Positions 46,390 to 58,619 of a stretch of 64,000 bases of DNA are shown here, one piece after another. Each line of letters begins with the position of its first letter. The stretch's first letter is position 1. Both the position numbers and the translations under genes were made by a program. Below the pieces are notes generated by a model. That model did not search any database and had not been told where the DNA came from. It was given only the letters and a program-made list of their open reading frames with translations. The stretch comes from Halicephalobus mephisto (taxonomy: Eukaryota; Nematoda; Chromadorea; Rhabditida; Panagrolaimidae), in contig SWDT01000176.1 of the NCBI GenBank assembly GCA_009193035.1, positions 1-64,000 of the forward strand, written 5' to 3'.

Positions 46390-49300
46390 TGGAGTCAAAT
46401 CTGAAAGGGTTTCTGTAGAAGTCGAGTCACCCGCACAAAATGAATAAAATGAAAGCAATGACGAACTTTAAAAGTTAATCAGGACTAAGGGGAGGAATAA
46501 ATCGGTTCCAAAGACAAGTCTGGACTATATACGAGCTCTGTCCACTTTTAGAGCTTACTTTTCCTCCTCTTGTCTCTGGAGAGGATCCACAAGCCCCCAC
46601 TGTCCGTTTTTTTGATGAAGCTGTTGATGATGACAAAAATTCTTTCTTACTCCAGACCCGCCTCTATTTTTTGAGACTGATCTTGTTATTCTTCTGGATG
46701 GACCGTTTGTTCGTCTACGATGATCCCGATCTGATGGCTACTCTGGATTGACCGAGAACTGACCGAGAGGAACAGAGCTTTTTCATCTCCGCTTAAAATA
46801 ATTTTTCCTCAATTCGAAGAGGATCGTGGCGGCTCCTTTCTGCACACTCGAGTTTGTCGCACTCGGGGCGATCGGCTCAAGAAGCTTCTACTCGGGTAAA
46901 ATAAAACTATTCCTTCTGGCGGGAGTTTTTTCCCATCTCCAAATCTATCCTCGACACCACTATTTTTTATCCAACTCTCTTGTCTATGAAAGAACAAAAA
47001 AGACAATTTAAGTGGTTTTGGTAATCAAAGAAAGTGTTAACATAAATAAAAAATTAAAAAACAAACATGATATAAGTCCCAAAATAGCATCATAAAAATT
47101 AAAAACATTTGTTAATTGGAAAATCTCGAAGGGAATTTCCTGGAAGTCAGGAAGTTGAGTGTTTTTGTAAAAACTAGAAATGAATGGCTTTGCGAAATAG
47201 TTTCGAAACGACCTTTTAGAGTATTCGAAGAACCCAGGAATGCACCGTTATAGGAACTAGAAATGAATGTTCTTCAAAATGGTCTCGAGCAGAATTTCCT
47301 GGACACTTCAGACACTTTCAGGAAAGTGCTTTCATGAAAACCAGAAATGAATGATGTTCAAAACTGATTTCTAAGATATTCCAGAAAATCTTAAAATTAC
47401 TGTATTGTAAAAACAAAAAAAAATCATTCTTACGAAATAGTCCTGAAATTGATTTCTAAGATATTATAAACATTTCTAAAATTACAATGTCATAAAAATT
47501 CACACCGACCATCGTTACGAAATAGTCTCAACACGGATTTTTGGAAATTTCGAGAATTCCTAATTTCAAACAATTCCGGAAATTCTCTTGGATTCTGGAA
47601 TATTCTAATTCAAAAAATCTTTTAAATTAAGTTTTGTCGAAATGTGAATATTCCCAAATTTGAATCTTTGCCAAAAAGTGAATGAATGCCAATAACGCTT
47701 TTCATGTTATAAAAATAAAAAGTAAAAATAATTTTAAAAATTCTCGAAATTTTTTATAATTAATATTTTTTCGAAATTGTCTCGAAAGGAATTTTAGAAA
47801 AATTCAAAGATTTCGGTAAATTCTAAAAAATTAATTTTAAAAATACAATAATTCAAAATAAGACGAATAATCGTTGTAGAAAAACAAGTTTTTCATTTTT
47901 GAAATTTTAAAATTTGTTCGCAATATTTGACTTTTTTACTTTTTTGGGTTTTTTCAAAATCAGAATTATCCTAATCCTCTTGAATCCTACGTTTCTAATT
48001 ACATCTGCAAAATTTCCCATCTGAATTCCTTCTTATTTCATAAAAAATCACTTTTGATTTGCAAAATCCAAACAGATTTGCTTTGTCATCGCGTTCAAGT
48101 ACTCGAGATCACTAGTGGACAAAACTACTTCAAGTATTTTTGATGAGTGTTCATAAGTTCCAGATTTTGACCACTTTTACGTCATCATTGTTCAATTTTG
48201 ACAAGAATCGGATTTTGAATTTTCCGGATTAGGACAAGATTTTTTTCAATTTGAACTTAAAGTATTGAAATTAAAATTTTTTGAATTAAAACAAAATTTT
48301 AAAGTTTTTTTCAATTTGAACTTAAATCATTAAAATTAAAAATGAAAACAAAATTTTAGAATTTTTTCAATTTTACTCAAACTTTTTTTGCTTCATTTAT
48401 TAATTATTAAGATTTATAAAATATAAATATATTAATTTTAATTATTTTTGAAATTAAATTTATCCGTAAAATTACTTTTAATTTCTTTTATAAAATTTCG
48501 ACTTTATTTTAAATTATTTTTGAAATTTTAAATTCATGTTTGAAATTATTTTTTTTATTTTAAAATTGCTTAAAACTTTTTGTAGAGGATACTGTAAGTC
48601 CTGTTTTGAAACAAAAATTCCAATGTTTGGAGTTTGATCACCGTCTCTGAAATGACAAAGCAGACTTCCTTGGATTTAAGAAATATACCTTCCTTGTTTA
48701 TTTTCTTTTATTTAATCTCGAGAAAAAAAAATGACCCGGTTTGTCAAAAGCGGAGAATTTTTGATTCAACTTTTTATCCGCTTTTCTGGAGCCGGTTTTT
48801 GCGAGCTTTCCAGTCTTGACCGATAGACATTCGGAAGATTAAACTTTTGAATTAATTTAACAAAAGCAAGATCAACTTGAGTCCAAAAGGAAAATTTCAT
48901 AATATTTTTTAAATTTTAAATATTTAGATGCATGTTAGATTCAAAGTTATTTTTGGCCAGTTTCACCATTTTTGGATCGACTTTCGAAAATTTTCGGTCT
49001 TGCGCACAGGACTTGAAAGACACTTGTCTCGAATCAGAAGTTAGTCTTTCTCTAATCCGTCTCGAATTTCATAAACGTGGATCTTATTTTAATCGATGAT
49101 CAGAAGGCCAAAATATCTGTTAATCTCATTTTCGGAGAATTTCGTTAATTTCGAAATAAAATTACTTTAAAAAGTGAAAATTTAAAACTTTTTAAATAAA
49201 ATTTAAATTTAAATGTTTTATTTCATTTTCAAAAGATCTGGATTTTTTGGATTCTGAAGTACAGTTAATCCAAGTTATGCTGAAATAAACTGAAATTACT

Positions 49301-49600
49301 TTTTAAATTTTCTGTTTTTTAAATTGTTTAATTTTTAATCGAAAATCAGAATCTTAAAAAATTTTTTGAAAAATCTAAATTTCATGAATTTTGTAAAATT
49401 TAAATAATAATGAAATGCAATATATTTATTTCTTGAAATTTTCGAAATATCTTTAAATTTCAAAAATCAGAATCTTTGAAAACTTTTCAATTTAACTTTT
49501 GAAAAATTTGAATTTAAAGAATTTTGCAAATTATAATTTATCAAGATCACAAAGTGGAACAAAACTTTCCTAAAATTTCAAAAAAGTGAAATTTCAACAA
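46390..49600. other. Intergenic, partly degenerate repeats
   Basis: The first 600 bp are of more balanced composition, with a TATATA near 46526. They should include the promoter of the minus-strand repeat gene. From 47 kb the sequence is AT-rich, with drifted GAAATTTTAGAA-type motifs. No gene seen. Confidence 0.4.
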
Positions 49601-49603
49601 AAA

Positions 49604-52304
49604 TCAGAAGCCTATATCCTCCAGAAGACATCTCAGAATCTCCTCCAACTTAGTTTCTGAGGAATCTGAATCTCCCGGATTCTTTGAGTTGTAGTTCATC
49701 AAAGTCATGATGACGTGGAACAGAGCTGTCTTCTGACATTCCTTGTAGGCTTTTTCTAAATCCTCTAAAGTCATTTTCGACAGTTTTTTCGCTTCTGGAT
49801 TTCCATCTGGAAGAAGATCAAACAATTGATTTCTGTAAAATTCCAAATATTCCTTTTCTTTGATTCTTCGTTCTTTTCCAGGAAGAGCCATCGAAAGCAA
49901 ATTTGCCAAGTCTTCTGCAAAACATCCAGGAGAAGCCACTTGGAAATCCACGACGGACTCTAAATTTCCGTCATCATTGAAAATTAAGTTTCCACGCCAG
50001 AGATCGTCATGGATAAGCACGAGAGGCAGATTCACTGAAAAAAATCAAACATAATCTTACTGTAAAAAATCAAAAATAAATATTTTTTTGAAATAATTTC
50101 GAAACAAACTTTTAGATTATTTTAGAATTCTTAATTTCAAACTGTGTCCAAGTTCACAAAGAGATCAATATAAAATCAAAGTAAAAATAAAATCTGCAGC
50201 TTGCTCGCAACATTGTGACAAATCGGCAAATATTTTTATATTTACATTTATGAAGATTTCAAAATAAAAATGAAATCCGCAGCTTGCTCGCAACATTTAG
50301 CCAGCTTAGTCGATATCAAAGTAAAAATAAAATCCGCAGCTTGCTCGCAACATTGTGGCAACCTGACTTATTCATTTGATTTGTGAAAATTCAATTTAAC
50401 TTTGATTTTGATGTCGACTATTTTATAAATCTCAGTACGGTAAAAAACAAAATTCTTACAATTTTTCGAGACGTTTCTTCTGTCCATGAAGGTTCTGTTG
50501 GCGAGTTTATAAACCTTCTGAAGCCTTTCTTCCGTCATAAAAGGAAGTTTCAGCTCTTCTAATTGAGAAGTATAGTGCTTACAGTACTGAATTAAAGCAG
50601 AATAAAAGAACTCTAACTTTCCAACTTTTTCTTCCAGTTGATCCACTTGGAAGCCCAGAACTTGAATTTTGCAAATTTCCGTAATTACTTGTTTTATCTG
50701 AAAACCACATTATAAAAATAATCTTTGCAAATATTAAAAAATTATCTCGACGCGAATTTCCCAATCGAGATCAAAACTGAAATTTTATGTTCATGTAGTT
50801 CCAAAATTACAGTCTGCAAAGTAAAAATGTCCGAAATTTTTGAAAAATTGTCTCGACAAAAATTTTGAGAATTTTCCAATCGAGACTGAAAATTACGAAA
50901 TTTAGGATTCACATAGTTCCAGAAAGTTCCAAAAATCCTAATCTCGACTTCAAACTATCAATTTTTATAAAAAATTATATCCAAAAAATCCAGATGTCAA
51001 ATTCCAATTATCAGTTTAGGTAAAATATTTTTTTTTAATTTTCGAATATTATCTTAGAACGAAAAGTCTAAATTTCGATGAAATAAACTTCAAAATCGGA
51101 TTAACATTCAAAAAACTCAGATATCAAATTGGAATTTTTTATTTAAATAAATTAACTTTTCTAAATAAAAATTTTTCGAATATTATTTTAAAGCAAAAAG
51201 TCCAAATTTCGATCTTGAATTTTAATCGTCAATTTTTGTAAAATAAAATATTGAATGTTTAATTTTCAAATAAATTCAAATTTGATCTTTTATGTTAATT
51301 TATGTCGGATCGTGATTAGAGGTTCCTGATCCATAGATAGATGAGAAATGTATAAAATAATTTTATATAGCTGAAAGTACGAAATATAAAACAACTCTTA
51401 CGAAATATTGCGCAATCTTCTTAAATTTCCGCTGGTGCATAATCGTACACCTTTCGTTGGTCCTCAGGGTACTTCCCTTCGGGACCAAAAGTATACAAGC
51501 TTCCACTCAAATAGATAGTGCCCGATCCAACATTTTATAATATGTAAATTTATTTACGAACAAAACTAACCTGTTCATCTGTCAAAAACTTGAGTCCGGT
51601 GAAGGTTTCCTTACTGGATTTCTCCGAGAGGTCTTCCATCAGAATCATCCCAGAATCCTCTTTCGTCATTTCTTTTCCATAATAAAACTTCGGAATTTTC
51701 AACTCCAGATTCTGTCCATAGTCCTTCAGAATCCGGAAAAAACAAATTTCGTTAAAATGAAGAACAGAAATCATTTCAAAAATGAAGTTTCTTCTTTCAT
51801 TTCCTGCTTCAGAAGGACAAATAATATCGATTGTTGGAATCTTAAAAATTACTGTAATTTCAAATTTTTACAAAAACTATATTCCAACCTTAATGATAAT
51901 TGAATCAGTTTTTCCATTTTTAAACAGAAAAACTATTTTCGAAACTCTAGAGGAGTAGCCCTTTCCGTCACTGATTAATTCCACTTTTGGAAAACATTCC
52001 AACTAAAAATTTAATTTTAAAAACTACAAAATTCTTGTAAAATATTTAATTTTAAAAACTACAAAATTCTTGTAAAATATTTAATTTCAAAAATATCAAA
52101 AAAATATTATAAAATATTTAATTTTAGAAATTATAAAAAAGTTAAAATTTTACAAAAATTCATGTTTTGTAAGAACATCAAAAAAAAGGTTACAACAAAA
52201 ATCCAAACCTGAGAAACATCAATTTCCCGATCCTCCAAGTACTCTAGAAGTTTTCCCAACTTCAAAAGTGGAACAATTTCCTTGTCCAAATCTACTGCAG
52301 CCAT
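49604..52304 (-). CDS. CHK kinase-like (EcKinase/DUF1679-type) protein
   Basis: Five minus-strand exons (52304-52209, 52002-51889, 51840-51571, 50697-50460, 50034-49604) join in phase to give 382 residues. A GKGYSSRVSKIVF glycine-rich segment and a later MEDLSEK are followed by the Brenner-type catalytic motif VLIHDDLWRGN (H.D....N) and the metal-binding VVDFQ. This order is typical of the aminoglycoside phosphotransferase-like CHK family, expanded in nematodes and insects. A small-molecule or steroid kinase role has been proposed for the family, and the substrate here is unknown. Length is normal. Introns 3 and 4 are long for the window (873 and 425 nt). Intron 4 holds a triplicated motif and intron 3 a coding-like fragment. 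Confidence 0.88.
50182..50350. repeat. Triplicated motif inside CHK intron 4
   Basis: AAATCYGCAGCTTGCTCGCA followed by ACATT occurs three times, at about 50190, 50275 and 50330, each preceded by AAAATAAAAT- or AAAATGAAAT-type sequence. The motif is GC-rich against its surroundings. It is not a CRISPR, since unit spacing is unequal and this is a eukaryotic intron. Confidence 0.6.
51421..51534 (-). pseudogene. Coding-like fragment inside CHK intron 3
   Basis: On the minus strand a 37-codon frame contains TIYLSGSLYTFGPEGKYPED and ends VYDYAPAEI and a stop. Base composition and residues look coding, unlike the rest of the intron, but no start or splice acceptor precedes it. It may be the last exon of an unrelated gene, copied or stranded here. 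I do not recognise the family. Confidence 0.3.
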
Positions 52305-52537
52305 CTCCAATTTCCTCAATGATAACCACCAGTCTACCCTTATTTAAAGCACTAGAAAGACCCAACATTGTGCAATCGCGTCCACGTCATTTGAACACAA
52401 AATATTTTGTGACACAAAGTGTAACACATTTTACGTAAGCATTATTCTTTTACAGAAATATTAAAATCAAATTCAAACAAGCCATCGGGAGTCTCAAAAA
52501 ACAAAACAATTAAGACAGAGATCCAGATTCAATGAGT

Positions 52538-54365
52538 TCAAGCCATTCCGTCATCATTGCCCTCAGGATCCTGGGGACGTGGAGCATTAAGATTAGGACC
52601 TCCAGCTGGTTTAGCCATGATAATCTGATCAACTCGCAAAATCTGAATAGCAGCATCAACAGCAACTTCGATAGCCTTCACTTTTGCAAGATAAGCATCA
52701 TAGATGTTCTCTTTTTTAACATCGAGGTATTTCCCGGCTTCGAAAATATCAATTCCAACATATTCGTTACTCTTCTTTTGTTCAGCAATCAACAAAGCAA
52801 GAGTTTGGGTTTCCTACAACATCCAATTAAACCAAGTCACCAAAAATAAACTTACATCAAGTCCAGCATTCTTAGCGAGCTGCTTCGGAAGACTTTGATA
52901 AGCTTGTCCAAACTTATGCATAACGTATTGAGAAACAGTGGAATTCTTGTTAGCCAAGAACTCAACATACCGAGCAACTTGAATTTCAAAAGTCCCAGCA
53001 CCTCCAACAAGTCTATTGTCTCTTGTAAGAAGTTTGTAGTTGTTGATAGCATCATCAAGAGCCCGTTCAACATCGTTCATCTGTTGAATTGTAGCTCCTC
53101 TAATGACAATACTGGCGATAGATCCTGTTTGACCGGATTTCTCAAAAACAATTGTTTGTTGACCGGATAATTCTTTTTGGAACACTTTGTCACATTGACC
53201 AATATGCTCCAAAGATGGCGTACAAATGGCAGCTTGAGCTGGAGCCCCGAGCATTCTACAAAGTCGACGGAGATCGAACTTGGAGACTAATCGAACACCC
53301 ATGATGTTGTATTTGTTCAAATAATGAACATAGAGATCGCCAAATTTGCCAGCAGCAACGACGACATTGACACCAGCATCATGAAGTTCCTTGACTTGCT
53401 TCTCCACTTCCTTTTCCTCATTTCCACTAAACTCCATCAATTCATCTGCATTGTTCAGTAGGACAGTTCCTTTGGTTTCAGTTTGCAGAACATCGAAAGG
53501 ACAAGCAAATAGAACAACTTTGGCGTTTTCGACGCTTCTTCTATCAGTTTCACTTGCCCGATGGAAAACCATGCCATTGACAATGGTGGAGTCATTGACA
53601 GTTCCTCCTGGGATTTTGACCATTCTAATATTGTCCACATTGAAGGCTTTTCCCGTTTTCGAAGCAACTTGGACACAAGCTCCAGCGGCCAATTCACTGA
53701 TCTTCTCGGCATGGATAAGCTGCTTAGACATGACAGAAGCTTTCAGATACTTCTTGACTTCGCTCACATTGTGAAGCTCAGTAGCTTTAGCAACCACAAA
53801 GCTGTCAATCTTCTCCATTAGCAACTTCTGGATCTCGGTATATCCATCAATAACTTCCACTGGTTTCAGTCCCTGAAATAGGAAGGTAAAACACTACTGA
53901 GGTATGTAACTTACAGCTCGAATAAGCTCGGCGGCTCCTTCAAGAAGGGCGACAGCGAGGATCACACCAGTATTCACTCCATCACCAGGACCTTCCTCGA
54001 TGCACTGCGCGCCAAAAGCGAGTAATTGTGCGGCCGGATGGACAACATCGAGTTCTCTGATGATAGTAGCAGCATCAGTAGTCACAAATTCTTTCTCGAT
54101 GTCGTTGATGATGAGTTTGTTCATTCCTAAAATCAATTGATATATGAAAACTCCGAAAAACAAACTACCATTTGGACCAAACACTGTTTTGAGCTGGTTT
54201 CCGAGTTCCGAACAAGCTTCAATGTTCCTAAGGACGACTTCATCGATACCTTTGAAGGCCTAAAAGGAGCGACGTAGAGTCACGTTAGGGTTGAAAATTG
54301 AGACTTACTCTAGCTCCTTCTTTCATGAACCGTCCTTGGAAAGATTGAGGAATAGAGAGGGCCAT
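52538..54365 (-). CDS. cct-8: T-complex protein 1 subunit theta (CCT8)
   Basis: Five minus-strand exons (54365-54309, 54259-54169, 54126-53915, 53872-52856, 52813-52538) join in phase to give 550 residues, the usual length. Landmarks are the N-terminal FMKEGARAFKGIDEVV, FGPNGMNKLIIND, TTDAATIIRELDVVHPAAQ, the nucleotide-binding GPGDGVNTGVI (usually GDGTN), a central apical domain with the FEKSGQTGSIASIVIRG segment, GAGTFEIQVAR and the terminal VDQIIMAKPAGGPN. CCT8 is one of eight paralogous subunits of the cytosolic TRiC/CCT ring that folds actin, tubulin and other proteins with ATP. The gene is essential in known animals. It faces SF3A3 head to head across 230 bp. Confidence 0.97.
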
Positions 54366-54595
54366 AGTGTAGTAATCGGCTGAAACGGGTAAAGATTGAG
54401 AAAACTCAAAATTAGAAACAAAGAGATGAAAAATAAAACAAAAATCGGAAAGGTTCGAGAAGAAATTTTCTGTCGAAAGACCGCTTGGCGCAATGTGAAT
54501 AACGAAAATATCGAAATTGGAAAAACTGGCAAATCGTTTTCCTTCGTTTTTGAGTTTATTTTTTTTCAAATTCGGAATTCTGTTAATTTGTCATC
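54366..54595. promoter_or_regulatory. Bidirectional promoter between cct-8 and SF3A3
   Basis: Only 230 bp separate the two start codons, so both housekeeping genes must use overlapping upstream sequence. I see no clear TATA box. TTTTTTTTCAAATTCGG about 30 bp before the SF3A3 ATG may include a trans-splice acceptor. Confidence 0.6.
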
Positions 54596-57155
54596 ATGGA
54601 ATCCATATTCGAAAATCAACGACAATGGCACGAGGAAAGGGAGCGTTGTCTCGACGCTATTGTTCGGGACATGTTGGTAGAAAAGAAAACCGTAAGTTTT
54701 TGAATTTCATATATCGAATTTTCTAAATTTTTTAATTTTAATTTTTCTTCAGCAAAAAGAAAAAGTTAACAGTGATCATCGAGTAAAACAACTCATCGAT
54801 CGACATAATCAAGCCACTCGGAAGCTGATCCAAGCCTACCACGACGAATCCGGGGAACGAGCGAAGGAATTAAACGCGATCTCGGGTCCTGGTGTCTTCG
54901 CAGAGTACTACGCCAGATTAAAAGCCATCAAGGACTACCACAGAACGAGCAAAGGAGAACCTGCTAATCTACTGATGTTGGAATTTTCGAAAATGAATAA
55001 TTTCGTCGAGGATCCGGACAGAATCGAAAAAGAAACTGTAAAATTCACAGACGAAGAAGGTTATGGGCTTTTTTTGGATCTTCATGTAATCTACAACAAG
55101 TACATCAATCTGAAAGGAATCAAGGTTGGTTTTATTTGTTTATAAAAAATAAACCAGTCCCGACAAAATACTGTATTTTGTTATTTCTTCAATGCATACT
55201 GGACTTTCATATATGAAAATTAATCCTAGGATGTAGACATGGTTTTATACTTCATATAGCCCTAACCTGGAAAGTTCTAAGTTAATTCGGGAAGAATATG
55301 TTTCTGAAATTGTAAGATTACGAAATGACCATCGCGTAGGCTATTTTAGTTTTTAAAAATCTGGAAATCCATCTCGAGACTTTTGTTAAGTGTTAATTTT
55401 GAATTTTCGTAATGCACCACTCATTTTGAAGTTATATAAAATTACAAGATGATTGTCATGCAAAATCAAAATTATCACGTAGGCTATTTTAGTTCCTAAA
55501 AACTTCAAAATTCTTGTTGAGATAATTCAATGAAAAAAAAATAATTTTTTGTTCATAAAATACAATTAGTTGTGAAATTAAAATTATTTTTAGACTACTT
55601 TAGATTCTAAAAAATGTATAACGGAAATATTTTGACTTATTTCTAGTTTTTTAATAATACGATTACATTTATCCTTCCAGAAAGTTTCCTACATCACATA
55701 TCTAACGACATTCGACCGGTTGTTCGACATTCCACTGGATCCAACTAAAAAAACTGGAGGATACAAGGAATATCTGACAGACTTGTCAAATTATCTTCTG
55801 GATTTCTTGCACAGATCTAAACCGCTGATCAACACTGAAAAAGAACTCGAAAATACGGACAAGGAATTTGAATTGAAATGGAACAAGGGAACGGCTCCTG
55901 GATGGGAGTCCACGAAGAAGCCCAGCGATTCTGCAGAAGCTTTGGATTTGACAAAGTACAATTCTGTAGAAGAATTAGAAGCTCTAGGACTTGAGCGATT
56001 GAAACAGGCACTATTGGCTTTGAACATGAAATGTGGAGGGTGAGTTTTGTGTTTGTTTTTAGTTAATTTTTAATGCTTTCAGAACTTTGAAGCAACGAGC
56101 AGAACGTTTGTTTGCTGCTAAAAATAAACCAGCAGGTGACTTGAAGGATTTGAAGAAACCAGAGGAGGACAAGGAGGAAAAAAGAAAGAAGGTCATTGCA
56201 CAGCTTGAATACAGAATCTACAAGTAAGTTGTTTAAGTTTAACTAATGTAATGTAGTCTTTGGTTAAGTTTTCATTGAAATTCGTCATAAGGGTTTCTAT
56301 AGGAATCTTTGTAGATTTAATATTCCTATCATTTTGGATGTATTTTTGAGTTTAAATCATCCTGTGGATGAGGATTAGAGTTTTCTAAGTGAATTCTTGT
56401 ATGAATCTAATTTCTATAGATAAGTCTAAATCATATATGAACGAACTCCCGAATTAAGTGTAAAACTTCCGTGAATACATTTCTGAATCCCTGAATCTTT
56501 TTTGAATGATTTTTTTAGTTAATCAGTTATTTAAATTGAACAATGGACAATTATCGGGTTTTTGTTAATAACTTGTCTATGAGATTTTGTTTTTCTCATT
56601 GCAATCAAAAATGTAAAAGTAATGATTATTTTTAGGTTAGCTGAATTGGTTGGAGACGAACGTGTAGCAACTAAGGACAATGTTGAAAGGAAACAAGCTC
56701 GTGGTTATGTTGAGGAAGACGAAAGTGAAGAAGAAGAAGCAGTTGAAATCATTGAAGATATTGAAAAAGATGATTCTATGCCGTACAACCCTAAAGGTCT
56801 TCCACTTGGTTGGGATGGAAAACCGATTCCATATTGGTTGTATAAGTTGCATGGTTTGAATCTCTCTTTTCCTTGTGAAATTTGCGGAAATCAAGTCTAC
56901 AAAGGTCCGAAAGTTTTTCTCAGACATTTTTCCGAATGGCGTCACTCTCATGGAATGCGATGTTTAGGAATACCGAACACTCCTCATTTTGCGAATATCA
57001 CTAAGATTTCAGATGCGATGGCTTTGTGGAAGAAACTTCAAGAAAGCAATGACTCTGGTTGGAACCCTGAATTGGATGAGGAATGTGAGGACTCGAAAGG
57101 AAATGTGGTCAATAGAAGGACCTATGAGGACTTGATAAGACAAGGTCTACTGTGA
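54596..57155 (+). CDS. SF3A3: Splicing factor 3A subunit 3 (SF3a60)
   Basis: Five exons (54596-54691, 54753-55124, 55681-56039, 56083-56223, 56636-57155) give 495 residues, close to the animal norm of about 500. Conserved stretches include [29 protein letters not shown] and LFDIP, the SAP-like [20 protein letters not shown] and [20 protein letters not shown]. The matrin-type zinc finger (CEICG near residue 403, then [15 protein letters not shown]) is complete, and [17 protein letters not shown] closes the protein. SF3a60 is part of SF3a in the 17S U2 snRNP and is needed for branch-site recognition and A-complex assembly. All splice phases agree. Confidence 0.97.
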
Positions 57156-57159
57156 TCTC

Positions 57160-57765
57160 TTGTTGTTTTTATTGTTGGATTAGTGATCCACGTTTGTAAT
57201 GCAATTATTGCAGGAATTATTAAATATTTTTGTCGGAAAGAAAAGTCTTTTAGAATGGTTTTTACAGCTGGGATCGGTTTTGATTGTTTTCGAAAAGGAA
57301 TGACTGTCCATGGTTGTGGGAAGGAAAGCTGATCGGAGTGGAATGTAATTGGTTTAATTTTTTTGAAAAGAAAGTTTTCAAAAGTTTCGGAATTTTTAAA
57401 ATTGAATTTTCAAAATGTTCGAAAATTAAAAACTTTGAATTTTTTGAAATGTAAAATTTTCGGAAATTCGTGTTCAAATTATTTTTGATTTTTATAATAG
57501 AAAAGTAATTTTTTAATTACTGGATCTTTCAGTGGATAAGGATTGAAGGGATATTATTGATCTTCTGGAAATAGAAATTTAGATATTTTAAGATTACCGT
57601 TTTCTACAGTAAGTGCGACAAAGGTTAACATGGATTTCGTCGGTTAGTTTATTTTAATTTTTGCGAATTAAGGAAATGACAGCAGGTTGATCAGAAAACC
57701 ATCCTTTGGTCGGTAAATATCCACAAAATATGCCACATACCATCGAAGAAGAACATCTTTTCATA
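57160..57765. other. Intergenic
   Basis: AT-rich, nothing recognised apart from the SF3A3 3' end (ATTAAA-like signal near 57219). Confidence 0.35.
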
Positions 57766-57769
57766 TATC

Positions 57770-58045
57770 GAATTGATTTATCTGTTTGTAAATTTGTCTT
57801 TTGTCAATTTTTCTGTTAATCTATTTATTAGTTTGTTCGTTAGTTCACTTGTGTATTCATTTGTCTGTCTATTAGTTCGTTTATCTGTCTATTTATCAGT
57901 TTGTTCATTTGTACGTTCATCCATGTGTCCATTTGTCCGTCCGTCTATTTGTCCGCTTGTCTATTTATCCGTTTGTCCATTTGTCCATTTGTCCGTTTGT
58001 CTATTTATCCGTTTGTCCATTTGTCCGTTCGTCCACTTATCTGTA
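57770..58045. repeat. Minisatellite, TTTGTCCGTTTGTCTATTTA-type
   Basis: Imperfect tandem units of TTTGTCC/TTTATCC/TTTGTCT heptads and their combinations run for about 275 bp, most regular from 57900 to 58040. Apparent long frames here are by-products of the repeat. Confidence 0.7.
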
Positions 58046-58049
58046 GATT

Positions 58050-58600
58050 CGCTTCAAGACCTAGAAAAAGTTTCAAGATCAAGAGCTTGTAAAATATGAT
58101 TCATATTTAAATATGTAAATTTTGGAGTCAAAGTACCATTCAAATATAAAATTTTTGAAATAGTAATTTGCATATGCAAATTTTGAAAATTTTTGAAAAT
58201 GTGATTTCTAATTCGAAAATATTTTTCAAAAAAAATGGTTTCAAAAATTAAAACTTTTGAATTTTGAAAGATTCTATGAAATTTTTCAATTTTGTTTTAA
58301 ATATTATTCTGGAAAATTTAAAAATCAAAAAACCTTCATAATCACTCCTACAGTAATTTTTTGAAAATGTTAAACATTTCGAAATTTGTTAACAGCTTTT
58401 CTCAGGGAATTTTGTACAATTTAAACAATTATTTAATTTTGATTTTCACTGTCAATTATGAGTTGTATCATTAGTAATAAATATTTTTATTCAGTTACTG
58501 TAGAAATTTAAATTAAAAAATCCCGCAATTTGGCGTTGTGTGTTGAATGATTTTCAAACTTTTGCGATTTTTTTTAATTTTTTTATTTTGTAATTCCCCT
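58050..58600. other. AT-rich intergenic
   Basis: Nothing recognised. It presumably includes the skr promoter. Confidence 0.3.
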
Positions 58601-58619
58601 TCAATTGCTTTGTTTATTG

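Noticed and set aside
44698..46447. Long open frames on both strands overlapping the IIVLQ repeat gene (Val/Ala/Thr-rich)
   Set aside because: They are by-products of the DNA repeat. Only the frame with a signal peptide and regular Cys motifs makes biological sense.
50182..50350. CRISPR-like array
   Set aside because: Only three motif copies at uneven spacing in a eukaryotic intron.
52790..52860. Possible frameshift at the last exon of cct-8
   Set aside because: On recounting bases the splice from 52856 to 52813 keeps the frame and the expected residue spacing.
57773..58099. Hydrophobic frame of Val/Cys/Leu repeats
   Set aside because: It is a translation of the TTTGTCC minisatellite.
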